Source: RPQJ01 sp963778185 (lineage in GTDB: Bacteria > Pseudomonadota > Gammaproteobacteria > Steroidobacterales > Steroidobacteraceae). From it: a stretch of DNA of 64,000 nucleotides. Position numbers and translations under genes: made by a program. Of the stretch, positions 34,502 to 43,422 are shown one piece after another; within the stretch, counting starts at the first letter, position 1; each line of letters begins with the position of its first letter. The stretch spans positions 186,001-250,000 of the forward strand of contig CAVZTF010000003.1 in the NCBI GenBank assembly GCA_963778185.1. Direction: 5' to 3'. Below the pieces are notes generated by a model. It searched no databases. It was not told the DNA's origin and worked only from the letters and a program-made list of their open reading frames with translations.

Positions 34502-36553
34502 ATGAGCACACCGAACCGCCGCAAGATCCTGGTCACGAGCGCCCTGCCCTACGCGAACGGCGCCCCGCACCTCGGCCACATCGTCGAGTACGTGCAGACC
34601 GACATCTGGGTGCGCTACCAGCGGCTGCGCGGCCACGACTGCCTGTACGTCTGCGCGAGCGACGCGCACGGCACGCCGATCATGCTCAAGGCCCGCCAGG
34701 AGGGCATTGCGCCGGAAGCGCTCATCGCGCGGGTCGGCGCGGAGCAGGTGCGGGACTTCGGCGACTTCGGCATCTCCTTCGACAATTTCCACACCACGCA
34801 CTCGCCCGAGAACCGCGAGGTCACGGAGACCATCTACCGGCGCCTCGTGGACGGCGGCCACGTCCGCCGCGAGACGATCCGCCAGGCCTACGACGAGCAG
34901 GCGCAGATGTTCCTGCCCGACCGCTACGTGCGCGGCACCTGCCCGCGCTGCGGCGCCCTCGACCAGTACGGGGACAGCTGCGAGGTCTGCGGATCGACAT
35001 ACACGCCGGCGGACCTGAAGGACGCGGTGTCGGTGGTGAGCGGCACGCCGCCCGTGCAGCGCGATTCCGAGCACCTGTTCTTTCGCCTGGGTGACTTCGA
35101 GGCGTGGCTCCGCGAGTGGACCGGGTCGGGGCGGCTGCAGCCCGCGGTCACCGCGAAGCTCGACGAGTGGTTCAGCGCGGGCCTGCGCGACTGGGACATA
35201 TCCCGCGACGCGCCCTACTTCGGCTTCGAGATCCCGGGCGAGACCGGCAAGTACTTCTACGTCTGGCTCGACGCGCCGATCGGCTACCTCGGCAGCTTCC
35301 TGCAGTACTGCCGGCGCACGGGTCTCGACTTCGACGCCTACTGGAATCCCGGCAGCGACGCCGAGGTCTATCACTTCATCGGCAAGGACATCGTGTATTT
35401 CCACACGCTGTTCTGGCCTGCCGTGCTGCACGGCGCGGGCTACCGCCCGCCGACCGCGGTGTACGCGCACGGCTTCCTCACGGTCAACGGGCAGAAGATG
35501 TCCAAGTCGCGCGGCACGTTCATCACGGCTCGCGCCTGGCTCGACCACCTCCCGGCGGAGTACCTGCGTTACTTCTACGCGTCGCGGCTCGGCCCCGGCG
35601 TCGACGACCTCGACCTCAACCTCGACGAGTTCGCAACGAAGGTCAACTCGGACCTGGTCGGCAAGCTCGTGAACATCGCAAGCCGCTGCGCGGGATTCAT
35701 TGCGCGCGGCTCCGACGGTCGACTCGCGGCGCAGTTGCCGGAACCCGCGCTGTACGACGGGTTCGTCGCCGCCTCGGGACGCATCGGCGAGGCGTATGAA
35801 GGCCGCGACCTCGCGGCCGTGGTGCGCGAAGTGATGTTGCTCGCCGATCGTGCGAATCTCTACATCGACCAGCGCAAGCCCTGGCTGATGGCCAAGGACC
35901 CCGCGCGCGCGGCCGACGTGCAGGCGGTCTGCACCCAGGGAATCAACATGTTCCGTGCGCTGGTGCTGTACCTCGCGCCGATCGTGCCGCGGCTCGCCGC
36001 CGCGGCGGAGCGCTTTCTCGGCCTCGAAGCGCAGCGCTGGGACGACGTTGGGCAGCCGCTGCTCGGCCGCGCGATCGGCGCCTACGAGCCGCTCGCGACG
36101 CGTGTCGATCCCGCCGCCATCAAGGCGCTGCTCGCCGCTTCGGTCGAGAGCCTCAAGCCGTCCGGAGTGCCCACGGCCGCGGTCGTGCAACCGCCAGCCG
36201 CATCGCCGGCCACGGCCCCGGGGCTGGCCAACCTCTCCATCGACGATTTTGCGCGCATCGACCTGCGTATCGCCCGGATCGAGGCGGCGGACCTCGTGGA
36301 AGGCGCAGACAAGCTGCTCAAGCTCACGGTCGACCTCGGCGGCGAGCGCCGGACGGTGTTCGCCGGCATCCGGCAGGCCTACGAGCCGCAGGAGCTCGTC
36401 GGCCGCCTCACTGTCGTCGTCGCGAACCTCGAGCCACGCAAGATGCGTTTCGGCGTCTCCGAGGGCATGGTGCTCGCCGCCGGGCCTGGCGGCGCCGACA
36501 TCTTCCTGCTCACCCCGGACTCCGGCGCCGCGCCCGGCATGAAGGTAAAGTAG
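34502..36553 (+). CDS. metG: Methionyl-tRNA synthetase
   Basis: Class I synthetase charging tRNA-Met, 683 aa. Visible are the HIGH-type motif HLGH near residue 22, and the zinc knuckle CPRCGALDQYGDSCEVCGS. KMSKS (in NGQKMSKSRGT) follows, and a C-terminal EMAP/Trbp111-like tRNA-binding domain (about 575-683, FARIDLRIARIEAADLVEGA) ensures dimerisation. The Ala/Pro-rich linker before it is typical. The ATG at 34502 is the first in frame. Confidence 0.96.
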   Translation: MSTPNRRKILVTSALPYANGAPHLGHIVEYVQTDIWVRYQRLRGHDCLYVCASDAHGTPIMLKARQEGIAPEALIARVGAEQVRDFGDFGISFDNFHTTHSPENREVTETIYRRLVDGGHVRRETIRQAYDEQAQMFLPDRYVRGTCPRCGALDQYGDSCEVCGSTYTPADLKDAVSVVSGTPPVQRDSEHLFFRLGDFEAWLREWTGSGRLQPAVTAKLDEWFSAGLRDWDISRDAPYFGFEIPGETGKYFYVWLDAPIGYLGSFLQYCRRTGLDFDAYWNPGSDAEVYHFIGKDIVYFHTLFWPAVLHGAGYRPPTAVYAHGFLTVNGQKMSKSRGTFITARAWLDHLPAEYLRYFYASRLGPGVDDLDLNLDEFATKVNSDLVGKLVNIASRCAGFIARGSDGRLAAQLPEPALYDGFVAASGRIGEAYEGRDLAAVVREVMLLADRANLYIDQRKPWLMAKDPARAADVQAVCTQGINMFRALVLYLAPIVPRLAAAAERFLGLEAQRWDDVGQPLLGRAIGAYEPLATRVDPAAIKALLAASVESLKPSGVPTAAVVQPPAASPATAPGLANLSIDDFARIDLRIARIEAADLVEGADKLLKLTVDLGGERRTVFAGIRQAYEPQELVGRLTVVVANLEPRKMRFGVSEGMVLAAGPGGADIFLLTPDSGAAPGMKVK

Positions 36554-36601
36554 CTCCCGGACGCGGCCCCCCCCAATTTCCTCACACGGTCCCCTCTCCT
36601 G

Positions 36602-37183
36602 ATGACGGACCTGCTGCTGCTGGCGCTGGGCGCGAGTCTAATCAACAACTTCGTCCTGACGAATTTCCTCGGGCTGTGCCCGTTCGTCGGCGTGAGCCGG
36701 AGGTTCGAGGCGGCCGCCGGCATGGCGCTCGCGACCATGTTCGTGCTCACGCTCGCCTCCGGCCTGAGCTACGCGGCCTGGCATTGGGTGCTCGTGCCGC
36801 TCGGGCTCGAGTACCTGCGAATCCTCGTCTTCATCCTGCTGATCGCCGCGGTCGTGCAGTTCACCGAACTCGCGGTACGCGCCACGAGCCCGCTCCTGCA
36901 CCAGCTGCTCGGTGTATTCCTGCCCCTCATCACGACGAACTGCGCCGTGCTGGGCGTGGCGCTGCTGAACCTCGACCGCAGGCACGGGCTGCTCGAGTCC
37001 CTGGTGTTCGGCGCCTCCGCGGGCGCAGGCTTCGGCCTCGCCCTGCTCTCGTTCGCGGCCTTGCGCGAGCGCATCGACTCGGGCGACGTTCCCGCCGCGT
37101 TCCGCGGTGCGCCGATCGCCCTCGTGACCGCCGGGCTGATGGCGCTCGCGTTCATGGGCTTCAGCGGGCTCGGCGCGCGATGA
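36602..37183 (+). CDS. rnfA: Rnf/Rsx electron transport complex subunit A
   Basis: Inner-membrane subunit of the Rnf complex, which couples electron flow between ferredoxin and NADH to ion transport; in E. coli the homologous Rsx complex reduces SoxR. The 193-aa protein has six hydrophobic segments, and conserved NNFVLTNFLGLCPFVGVS near the start and ITTNCAVLGVAL in the middle. The Cys in each half binds a shared iron-sulfur centre with RnfE. First of rnfABCDGE; the stop overlaps rnfB. Confidence 0.95.
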   Translation: MTDLLLLALGASLINNFVLTNFLGLCPFVGVSRRFEAAAGMALATMFVLTLASGLSYAAWHWVLVPLGLEYLRILVFILLIAAVVQFTELAVRATSPLLHQLLGVFLPLITTNCAVLGVALLNLDRRHGLLESLVFGASAGAGFGLALLSFAALRERIDSGDVPAAFRGAPIALVTAGLMALAFMGFSGLGAR

Positions 37184-37680
37184 GCGACCCCACGACACTG
37201 CCGGCGATCGCCGTCGGCGCGTTGCTGGCCGCGGGAATGGGCGCCGTGCTCGGCTGGGCAGCGACGCGCCTGCGCCCGGATCAGGCCCGGCTTCCGGAGG
37301 CGATCAATGCGCTGCTGCCCCAGACGCAATGCGGGCAGTGCCGGTACCCGGGATGCCGTCCCTACGCCGAAGCCATCGCCCGTGGCGAGGCCGACATCGA
37401 CCAGTGCCCGCCCGGCGGCGAGGCGACCGTGCGCGCCCTGGCGAACCTGCTCGGGAAGGGCGCCAAGCCCGTGGACCCGCAGTTCGGCCAGGCGAACCTG
37501 CACGCCGTGGCCCGGATCGACGAGGAGCGCTGCATCGGCTGCGCGTTGTGCCTGCCCGCCTGCCCGGTAGACGCCATCGTCGGCGCACAGCGCTACATGC
37601 ACACGGTGATCGCGGCACACTGCACGGGTTGCGGCCTCTGCGTGCCGCCCTGCCCCGTCGACTGCATCGAGTTGCGCTAG
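37180..37680 (+). CDS. rnfB: Rnf complex subunit B, ferredoxin-type
   Basis: Iron-sulfur subunit receiving electrons. The 166-aa protein has an N-terminal membrane anchor (about 8-28), a 4Fe-4S Fes domain (CGQCRYPGCRPYAEAI and a downstream Cys in DQCPPGG) and two ferredoxin motifs, CIGCALCLPACP and CTGCGLCVPPCP. The ATG overlaps the rnfA stop. The end directly abuts rnfC. Confidence 0.95.
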   Translation: MSDPTTLPAIAVGALLAAGMGAVLGWAATRLRPDQARLPEAINALLPQTQCGQCRYPGCRPYAEAIARGEADIDQCPPGGEATVRALANLLGKGAKPVDPQFGQANLHAVARIDEERCIGCALCLPACPVDAIVGAQRYMHTVIAAHCTGCGLCVPPCPVDCIELR

Positions 37681-39138
37681 ATGGCAGCCCGCTCCCGGCA
37701 GGCCGGCGGACTGCGGCTCGAGTCGCACAAGGCGCTGGCGATGCAGCTGCGCCTGCGGGCAGCCACGGCGCCTGGCCGCGCGGTCGTCGCCCTCGACCAG
37801 GGCGGCGGCGCGCAGTCACTCATCCGCGCGGGCGCGAGGGTATTCGTCGGCACGCCGATCGCAAGGCCGTCCGGCGGTACGGCGGCAGTCATTCACTCGC
37901 CGGTCGCAGGCGTGGTGCGCGAGATTTCCGTGCGCGAGACTGCGGCCGGCACGCTCCCGTGCGTCGTGATCGACAATGACGGTTCGGAGACCAGCGACCC
38001 GCGTATCGAGGCCCCCGACCTGGAGGCGCTCGGGCCCGCGGACCTCATCGAGGGCATACGGGAGGCGGGCATCGTGGGACTCGGCGGCGCGGCATTCCCG
38101 ACGGGCGCCAAGCTGGCGACAGCCCTCGCGCAGTCCGTCGAACACCTGGTGTTGAACGGCGCCGAGTGCGAGCCGTGGATTTCCTGCGACGACGCGCTGA
38201 TGCGCGAGCGCGCGGACGACGTGGCGCTCGGCGCACGAGTCATGATGCGGGCCTGCGGGGCTCGGCGCGCGACGATCGCCGTGGAGGACGACAAGCCCGA
38301 GGCGATCGAGGCCCTGCGCACCGCGCTGTCCGCGCTGGGCGACGACCGCCTGCAGGTCGTGGCGCTACCCGCGCTGTACCCGGCCGGCGCGGAGCGGCAG
38401 CTGCTTGCGGCCGTGACGGGACGAGAGGTGCCCCACGACGCGCTGCCGCCGTCGGTCGGCCTCCTGTGCCAGAACGTGGGGACGGCGGCGGCCGTGGCCT
38501 CGTGGGCGCGCACGGGCGCGCCCTGCATCGGTCGCGTCGTGACCGTGACCGGGAGTGGCGTGAGCCAGCCCGCGAACCTGGAAGCGCGCATCGGCACGCC
38601 GTTGGCCGCGCTCGTGGCGGACTGCGGCGGCTATTGCGGCGAGCCCCGCCGCCTGATCGCCGGCGGCTCCATGACCGGCATCGCGCTCGCGACTGACGAG
38701 GTCGCGCTCACCAAGGCAATGAACTGCATCCTCGTGGCGACCCGCGCGGATCTCGTGCCGCGCGGTGCCGAGATGCCCTGCATCCGTTGCGGCGATTGCG
38801 CGAGCGCCTGCCCGGCCGGGCTCCTGCCCCAGCAACTGCACCGCGCGGTGAGGAGCCGCGACGCGGCACAGCTCGAGCGATATGGCCTCGCCGACTGCAT
38901 CGAATGCGGATGCTGCGACTACGTGTGCCCGTCCCGGATTCCACTCACGTCGCGGTTCCGTGCAGCGAGGGTCGAAGCGCAGGCGCGCCTGGTCGAACTG
39001 CAACGGGCGGCCGAGTCTCGCCAGCGCTTCGAGCAGCGCGAGCGCCGGCTGGCGGCCCAGGCCGACGCGGAGCGGCGTGCATTCGAGGAAGCGCGCCGCC
39101 GCGCGCGTGGAGGAGAGCCGGCGGGTGACGATCCATGA
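37681..39138 (+). CDS. rnfC: Rnf complex subunit C
   Basis: NADH/FMN-binding subunit resembling NuoF, 485 aa. An N-terminal barrel-sandwich part is followed by the flavin/NADH region with GLGGAAFPTGAKL and NGAECEPWISCDD. Two 4Fe-4S motifs, CIRCGDCASACP and CIECGCCDYVCP, lie at about 365-415. A charged C-terminal coiled tail follows. The ATG abuts the rnfB stop and the end overlaps rnfD by 4 bases. Confidence 0.95.
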   Translation: MAARSRQAGGLRLESHKALAMQLRLRAATAPGRAVVALDQGGGAQSLIRAGARVFVGTPIARPSGGTAAVIHSPVAGVVREISVRETAAGTLPCVVIDNDGSETSDPRIEAPDLEALGPADLIEGIREAGIVGLGGAAFPTGAKLATALAQSVEHLVLNGAECEPWISCDDALMRERADDVALGARVMMRACGARRATIAVEDDKPEAIEALRTALSALGDDRLQVVALPALYPAGAERQLLAAVTGREVPHDALPPSVGLLCQNVGTAAAVASWARTGAPCIGRVVTVTGSGVSQPANLEARIGTPLAALVADCGGYCGEPRRLIAGGSMTGIALATDEVALTKAMNCILVATRADLVPRGAEMPCIRCGDCASACPAGLLPQQLHRAVRSRDAAQLERYGLADCIECGCCDYVCPSRIPLTSRFRAARVEAQARLVELQRAAESRQRFEQRERRLAAQADAERRAFEEARRRARGGEPAGDDP

Positions 39139-40103
39139 GGTTCGATACCACTGCGCCGCCCCACGTCATCGCCGGCCTCACGGTTCCCCGTGTGATGACG
39201 CAGGTACTCCTGGCGCTGGTCCCCGTCGCGGTCGCCCAGTTCGCGCTCTACGGTCCCGGCGTGCTGGTGCAGCTCGCCGTGTGCGGAGCGACGGCGCTCG
39301 CGTGCGAGGCGCTGGCGTTGCGCGCCCGGCGCCTCGAGTCGCGCCGCTTCCTGCTCGACGGCAGCGTGCTCGTCACCGCCGCGCTGCTCGCCCTGAGCGT
39401 GCCGCCGCTGCTGCCGTGGTGGCTCGCGGCGCTCGGCACCGCGGTCGCGGTACTGCTCGGCAAGCACGCGTACGGCGGCCTGGGCTGCAATCCGTTCAAT
39501 CCCGCCATGGTCGGCTACGCCGTGCTGCTCGTGTCCTTTCCTCTCGAGATGACCCGCTGGCCGGTGCCCTCGTTCGGCGCCTCCTGGGATGCCGTCACCG
39601 GCGCAACCGCCCTCGACCAGCTGCGCACCGGCCTTGGTCAACGACTCACGATGCAGGAGATCTTCGTCCAGCCCGCATTCGGGGCCCTGGGCGACGCGGG
39701 GGCCCAGTGGGTCAACGCGGCCGCGTTCATGGGTGGCGTCTTCCTGCTGGCCCGCGGCCTCGTGCGCTGGCAGATACCTGCCGCGGTGCTGGCCGGCGTG
39801 ACGCTGCCCGCCGCGCTGATGCAGGCCGTCGATCCAGGGGCATACGCCGCTGCAACGTTCCACCTGTTCTCGGGCGCGACGATGCTGGGCGCCTTCTTCA
39901 TCGCCACGGATCCGGTCACGGCCGCCACGAGCGATCGCGGGCGGCTCTACTACGGCGCCGGCATCGGCGTGCTCACGTGGGTGATCCGGACCTGGGGCGG
40001 CTATCCGGACGGAATCGCCTTCGCCGTCCTGCTCATGAACCTGGCCGCGCCCCTGCTCGATCGCTACACGGTGCCGAGGATCCATGGACACCCGAGGCGC
40101 TGA
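39135..40103 (+). CDS. rnfD: Rnf complex subunit D
   Basis: Polytopic membrane subunit with covalent FMN, 322 aa with about nine hydrophobic segments. The flavinylation site is the Thr of the SGATMLGAFF segment (about residue 250). The NPFNPAMVGYAVLL motif is typical of RnfD/NqrB. The last 20 bases overlap rnfG. Confidence 0.94.
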   Translation: MRFDTTAPPHVIAGLTVPRVMTQVLLALVPVAVAQFALYGPGVLVQLAVCGATALACEALALRARRLESRRFLLDGSVLVTAALLALSVPPLLPWWLAALGTAVAVLLGKHAYGGLGCNPFNPAMVGYAVLLVSFPLEMTRWPVPSFGASWDAVTGATALDQLRTGLGQRLTMQEIFVQPAFGALGDAGAQWVNAAAFMGGVFLLARGLVRWQIPAAVLAGVTLPAALMQAVDPGAYAAATFHLFSGATMLGAFFIATDPVTAATSDRGRLYYGAGIGVLTWVIRTWGGYPDGIAFAVLLMNLAAPLLDRYTVPRIHGHPRR

Positions 40104-40725
40104 ATCCACGCGGCTCCGGCCACTGCGCGCCGCCGGCGTCCTGGCGGTCGCTGGCGTGCTGGTCGTGGGCCTCGTGTCCACGGTGCACGACCTCGCCCGG
40201 CCGCAGATCGAGGCGAGCGAGCGGGCACGTCGCGTTGCGCAACTGGCGGCCGTCCTCGGCACTGCACGCTACGACAACGACCTGCTGGCGGACGTCATCT
40301 ACGTGCGCGACGCGGAACTGCTCGGCACGGACGAGGTCCTGCCGGTACACCGGGCCCGCCTGGGCGGGCAGCCCGTTGCCGCACTGCTGGTCGCAGTGGC
40401 GCCCGACGGCTACGTGGGCACCATCCGGCTGCTGGTCGCAATCGACCCGCAGGGCCGCCTGCTCGGGGTGCGCGTTCTCGACCACAGGGAGACACCCGGC
40501 CTCGGCGACGCGATCGAGTCGCGCAGGTCGGACTGGATTGAATCGTTCCGGGGACGATCGCTCGTCGACCCGGCCGCAGACGGCTGGAAGGTGCGCAAGG
40601 ACGGCGGGGAGTTCGACCAGTTCACGGGCGCGACCGTGACGCCGCGCGCCGTCGTGCGCGCGGTGCACAGTGCGCTGGTCTATTGCGAGCGGCACCGCGA
40701 GGAAATCCTTGCGGCGCCACGTTGA
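40084..40725 (+). CDS. rnfG: Rnf complex subunit G
   Basis: Membrane-anchored periplasmic flavoprotein, 213 aa. One N-terminal helix (about 12-32) precedes an FMN-binding domain with covalent attachment at the Thr in FTGATVTPRAV (about residue 180). The family segment DHRETPGLGD precedes it. The ATG lies inside the rnfD end. Confidence 0.93.
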   Translation: MDTRGAESTRLRPLRAAGVLAVAGVLVVGLVSTVHDLARPQIEASERARRVAQLAAVLGTARYDNDLLADVIYVRDAELLGTDEVLPVHRARLGGQPVAALLVAVAPDGYVGTIRLLVAIDPQGRLLGVRVLDHRETPGLGDAIESRRSDWIESFRGRSLVDPAADGWKVRKDGGEFDQFTGATVTPRAVVRAVHSALVYCERHREEILAAPR

Positions 40726-40755
40726 GTCACGCGCGTGGACACCTACAATGCCCGC

Positions 40756-41388
40756 ATGGACGCCGCCCGCATCCTCCGCAATGGCCTGCTCGACCAGAAC
40801 CCGGGCATGGTGCAGCTGCTCGGGCTGTGCCCGCTGCTGGCGGTCAGCACGACCGGCGCGAGCGCGCTCGGCCTGGGGGTCGCGACGATCGCCGTATTGA
40901 TGACGAGCAACCTCATCGCGGCACTGTCCGGGCGCTGGCTGCTGCCCGAGGTGAGGCTCGCGGTATTCGTGCTCGCAATCGCCGGGGCCGTGACGGCCGT
41001 GGAAATCTCGATGGCCGCCTGGTGGCCGGGCCTGCACGAGACGCTCGGCATCTTCCTGCCCCTGATCGTCACCAACTGCCTGGTCCTCGCGCGTGCGGAA
41101 TCCTTCGCCTCGCGCACCTCGGTGGGCCGTAGCCTGCTCGACGGGCTGGCGATGGGCGGCGGATTCCTGCTGGTGCTGCTCGCCCTCGGCGCGAGCCGCG
41201 AGCTGCTGGGGCGCGGCAGCCTCGGCGCCGACCTCCACCTGCTGTCCGGCGCAGCCGCGCGCAGCGACGGGCTGCGCCTCTTCGACGAGCGCCACGGCCT
41301 GCTGCTCGCGCTGTTGCCGCCGGGCGCTTTCATCCTGCTCGGCCTCATGCTGGCCCTGCGCAACTGGCGCCTGCGGAAGCGCGCATGA
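40756..41388 (+). CDS. rnfE: Rnf complex subunit E
   Basis: Six-helix membrane subunit homologous to RnfA. The conserved N-terminal QNPGMVQLLGLCPLLAVSTT and the mid-protein IVTNCLVLARAESFA hold the paired Cys. The ATG at 40756 gives 210 aa; a GTG at 40735 would add seven residues. The stop overlaps nth, the order rnfE-nth being the same as rsxE-nth in E. coli. Confidence 0.94.
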   Translation: MDAARILRNGLLDQNPGMVQLLGLCPLLAVSTTGASALGLGVATIAVLMTSNLIAALSGRWLLPEVRLAVFVLAIAGAVTAVEISMAAWWPGLHETLGIFLPLIVTNCLVLARAESFASRTSVGRSLLDGLAMGGGFLLVLLALGASRELLGRGSLGADLHLLSGAAARSDGLRLFDERHGLLLALLPPGAFILLGLMLALRNWRLRKRA

Positions 41389-42062
41389 ACGAACAGCGAC
41401 GCCGCGAGATCTTCGAACGCCTGCGCGAGCGCAATCCTCACCCGACCACCGAGCTCGAGTACTCGACACCGTTCGAGTTGCTGGTCGCCGTGATCCTCTC
41501 GGCCCAGGCCACGGACAAGAGCGTCAACCTCGCGACGCGCCGCCTGTTCAAGGAGGCCAACACGCCGGAGAAGATGCTCGCGCTGGGTGTCGCGGGACTG
41601 TCCGCCTACGTGAAGTCCATCGGCCTGTACCAGGGCAAGGCGAAGAACATCATCGCCACCTGCGGACAGCTGCTGGAAAGGCACGCTGGCCGTGTGCCGG
41701 ACCAGCGCGAGGAACTCGAGGCGCTGCCGGGGGTGGGCCGCAAGACCGCCAACGTAATCCTGAACACCGCCTTCGGGCAGCCGACGATCGCCGTCGACAC
41801 GCATCTGTTCCGCGTGGCGAACCGCACCGGTCTCGCGCCGGGCAGGACCGTCCGCGAGGTGGAGGACCGGCTGGTGAAGCGCGTGCCGGCCGATTTCCTG
41901 CACGACGCCCACCACTGGCTGATCCTGCACGGCCGCTACGTGTGCAAGGCGCGCAATCCCGACTGCCCGTCCTGCCCGATCGCCGACCTCTGCGAGTTCA
42001 AGCAGAAGACGAAGCCCGCGGCGGTGGCGGCGCCACGCCCGAACCGCGACCGGGCGAGCTGA
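41385..42062 (+). CDS. nth: Endonuclease III
   Basis: DNA glycosylase/AP-lyase for oxidised pyrimidines, 225 aa. The helix-hairpin-helix is LPGVGRKTANVIL with the catalytic Lys, followed by the catalytic Asp in VDTHLFRV. The C-terminal 4Fe-4S motif is C-x6-C-x2-C-x5-C in CKARNPDCPSCPIADLC. The ATG overlaps the rnfE stop. Confidence 0.96.
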   Translation: MNEQRRREIFERLRERNPHPTTELEYSTPFELLVAVILSAQATDKSVNLATRRLFKEANTPEKMLALGVAGLSAYVKSIGLYQGKAKNIIATCGQLLERHAGRVPDQREELEALPGVGRKTANVILNTAFGQPTIAVDTHLFRVANRTGLAPGRTVREVEDRLVKRVPADFLHDAHHWLILHGRYVCKARNPDCPSCPIADLCEFKQKTKPAAVAAPRPNRDRAS

Positions 42063-42067
42063 ACGTC

Positions 42068-42511
42068 ATGCCGTTCTTCCACGACCAGGATCGCTCGGGC
42101 CTGCGACGCCGCTACACCGAGGCCTGGCGCAAGCGTCGCGCCGCGCTGCCGCTCGAGCCGCTCGAGGACCAGATCGCGTCGGTGATCGAGGAACACCCGG
42201 AGTACCAGCCGCTGGTCGAGGACGAAGCCGGGGCGTTGTCCCGCGACTACGACCCGGAGGGCGGCCAGGCCAATCCGTTCCTGCACATGGGCCTGCACCT
42301 TGCGATCCGCGAGCAGGTGGGCACGAACCGGCCACCCGGCATCGCCGCCGTCCATGCAGAGCTTTGCCACAGGATCGGCAACCGCCACGACGCGGAACAC
42401 CGCATGATCGAGTGCCTGGGCGAGGCCCTGTGGCGCAGCCAGCGCACCGGACTGCCGCCGGACGAGGCTGCGTATCTCGAGTCCCTGCGGAGGCTCCCGG
42501 GACGGAAATAG
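42068..42511 (+). CDS. DUF1841 family protein
   Basis: A 147-aa soluble protein of unknown function. The pattern VIEEHPEYQPLVED, then NPFLHMGLHLAIREQV and HRIGNRHDAEHRMIECLGEALW, is typical of DUF1841, which is often found beside nth in beta- and gammaproteobacteria. Clustered conserved His residues (about 88-120) hint at metal binding, but this is not established. It starts 5 bases after nth. Confidence 0.9.
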   Translation: MPFFHDQDRSGLRRRYTEAWRKRRAALPLEPLEDQIASVIEEHPEYQPLVEDEAGALSRDYDPEGGQANPFLHMGLHLAIREQVGTNRPPGIAAVHAELCHRIGNRHDAEHRMIECLGEALWRSQRTGLPPDEAAYLESLRRLPGRK

Positions 42512-42570
42512 GCAGCCGCCGCGCCCGGCCGGCTGGCACGGACACGCACGCTCCCGGTAACCTCGCACCC

Positions 42571-43422
42571 ATGCACTCAACGCCTGCGATCGCGTCCGGC
42601 CTGCACGGCGTCGGCCTGGGCCTGCGCCGTTCGATGCTTGCCGAACTCGCGCCCGGCAGCCGGCCGCTGGACGTGGATTTCCTGGAAGTGGCGCCCGAGA
42701 ACTGGATCGGCGTCGGCGGCGCCTATGGCAGGCGCCTCCGCGAACTCACTCGCCAATACCCGTTCGCGAATCATGGGCTGTCGCTGTCCCTCGGCGGTCC
42801 CGCGCCGCTCGACCGCGCGCTGCTTGCGCAACTCAAGCGCTTCCTCGACGAGCACCACGTGGCGTGCTACTCCGAGCACCTGAGCTACTGCTCGGACGAC
42901 GGGCATCTCTACGACCTGATGCCCATACCGTTCACGGACGAGGCTGTCCGCCACGTGTCGGCCAGGATCCGCGACGTGCAGGACGCCCTCGGGCGGCGCA
43001 TCGCGGTCGAGAACGTCTCGTACTACGCGGCGCCGGGCCGTGAACTCGCCGAGATCGACTTCATCAACGCCGTGCTTGCCGAGGCCGACTGCGACCTGCT
43101 GCTCGACGTCAACAACATCCACGTCAACGCCGTCAATCACCGCTACGATGCCCGCGAGTTCCTGCGTGCGCTGCCGGCTGCGCGCGTCGCCTACATGCAC
43201 GTGGCCGGGCACTACGTCGAGGCCGAGGACCTGCGCGTCGACACGCACGGCGCCGACGTCTGCGACCCCGTGTGGGACCTGCTCGCGGCCGCCTACGATC
43301 ACTGCGGGGTGAGGCCGACGGTGCTCGAGCGCGACTTCAACATCCCGCCGCTCGACGTGCTGCTGCGCGAGGTCGAGACGATCCGCCGCCTGCAGGCGCG
43401 CCATGCGAGCAGCGCCGCATGA
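42571..43422 (+). CDS. MNIO-family (DUF692) iron oxidase, BufB-like
   Basis: A 283-aa TIM-barrel protein of the DUF692 (UPF0276) family, now called multinuclear non-heme iron oxidases, which modify Cys residues in peptides. Candidate metal ligands are His in NHGLSLSLG, Glu/His in YSEHLSY, Glu in ENVSYY, Asp/Asn/His in DVNNIHVN, His in YMHVAGH, Asp/His in VDTHG and Glu in LERDFN. All are present. It overlaps the DUF2063 partner by 4 bases. In bufferin operons a small Cys-rich DUF2282 substrate gene comes first. Here only 59 bases separate it from the DUF1841 gene, so no such gene is present. Confidence 0.9.
   Translation: MHSTPAIASGLHGVGLGLRRSMLAELAPGSRPLDVDFLEVAPENWIGVGGAYGRRLRELTRQYPFANHGLSLSLGGPAPLDRALLAQLKRFLDEHHVACYSEHLSYCSDDGHLYDLMPIPFTDEAVRHVSARIRDVQDALGRRIAVENVSYYAAPGRELAEIDFINAVLAEADCDLLLDVNNIHVNAVNHRYDAREFLRALPAARVAYMHVAGHYVEAEDLRVDTHGADVCDPVWDLLAAAYDHCGVRPTVLERDFNIPPLDVLLREVETIRRLQARHASSAA

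Noticed and set aside
40735..40755. GTG start of rnfE, and the TACAAT just after it read as a promoter
   Set aside because: The ATG at 40756 fits the family start better, and the TACAAT lies within the possible coding start in the middle of a tight operon.
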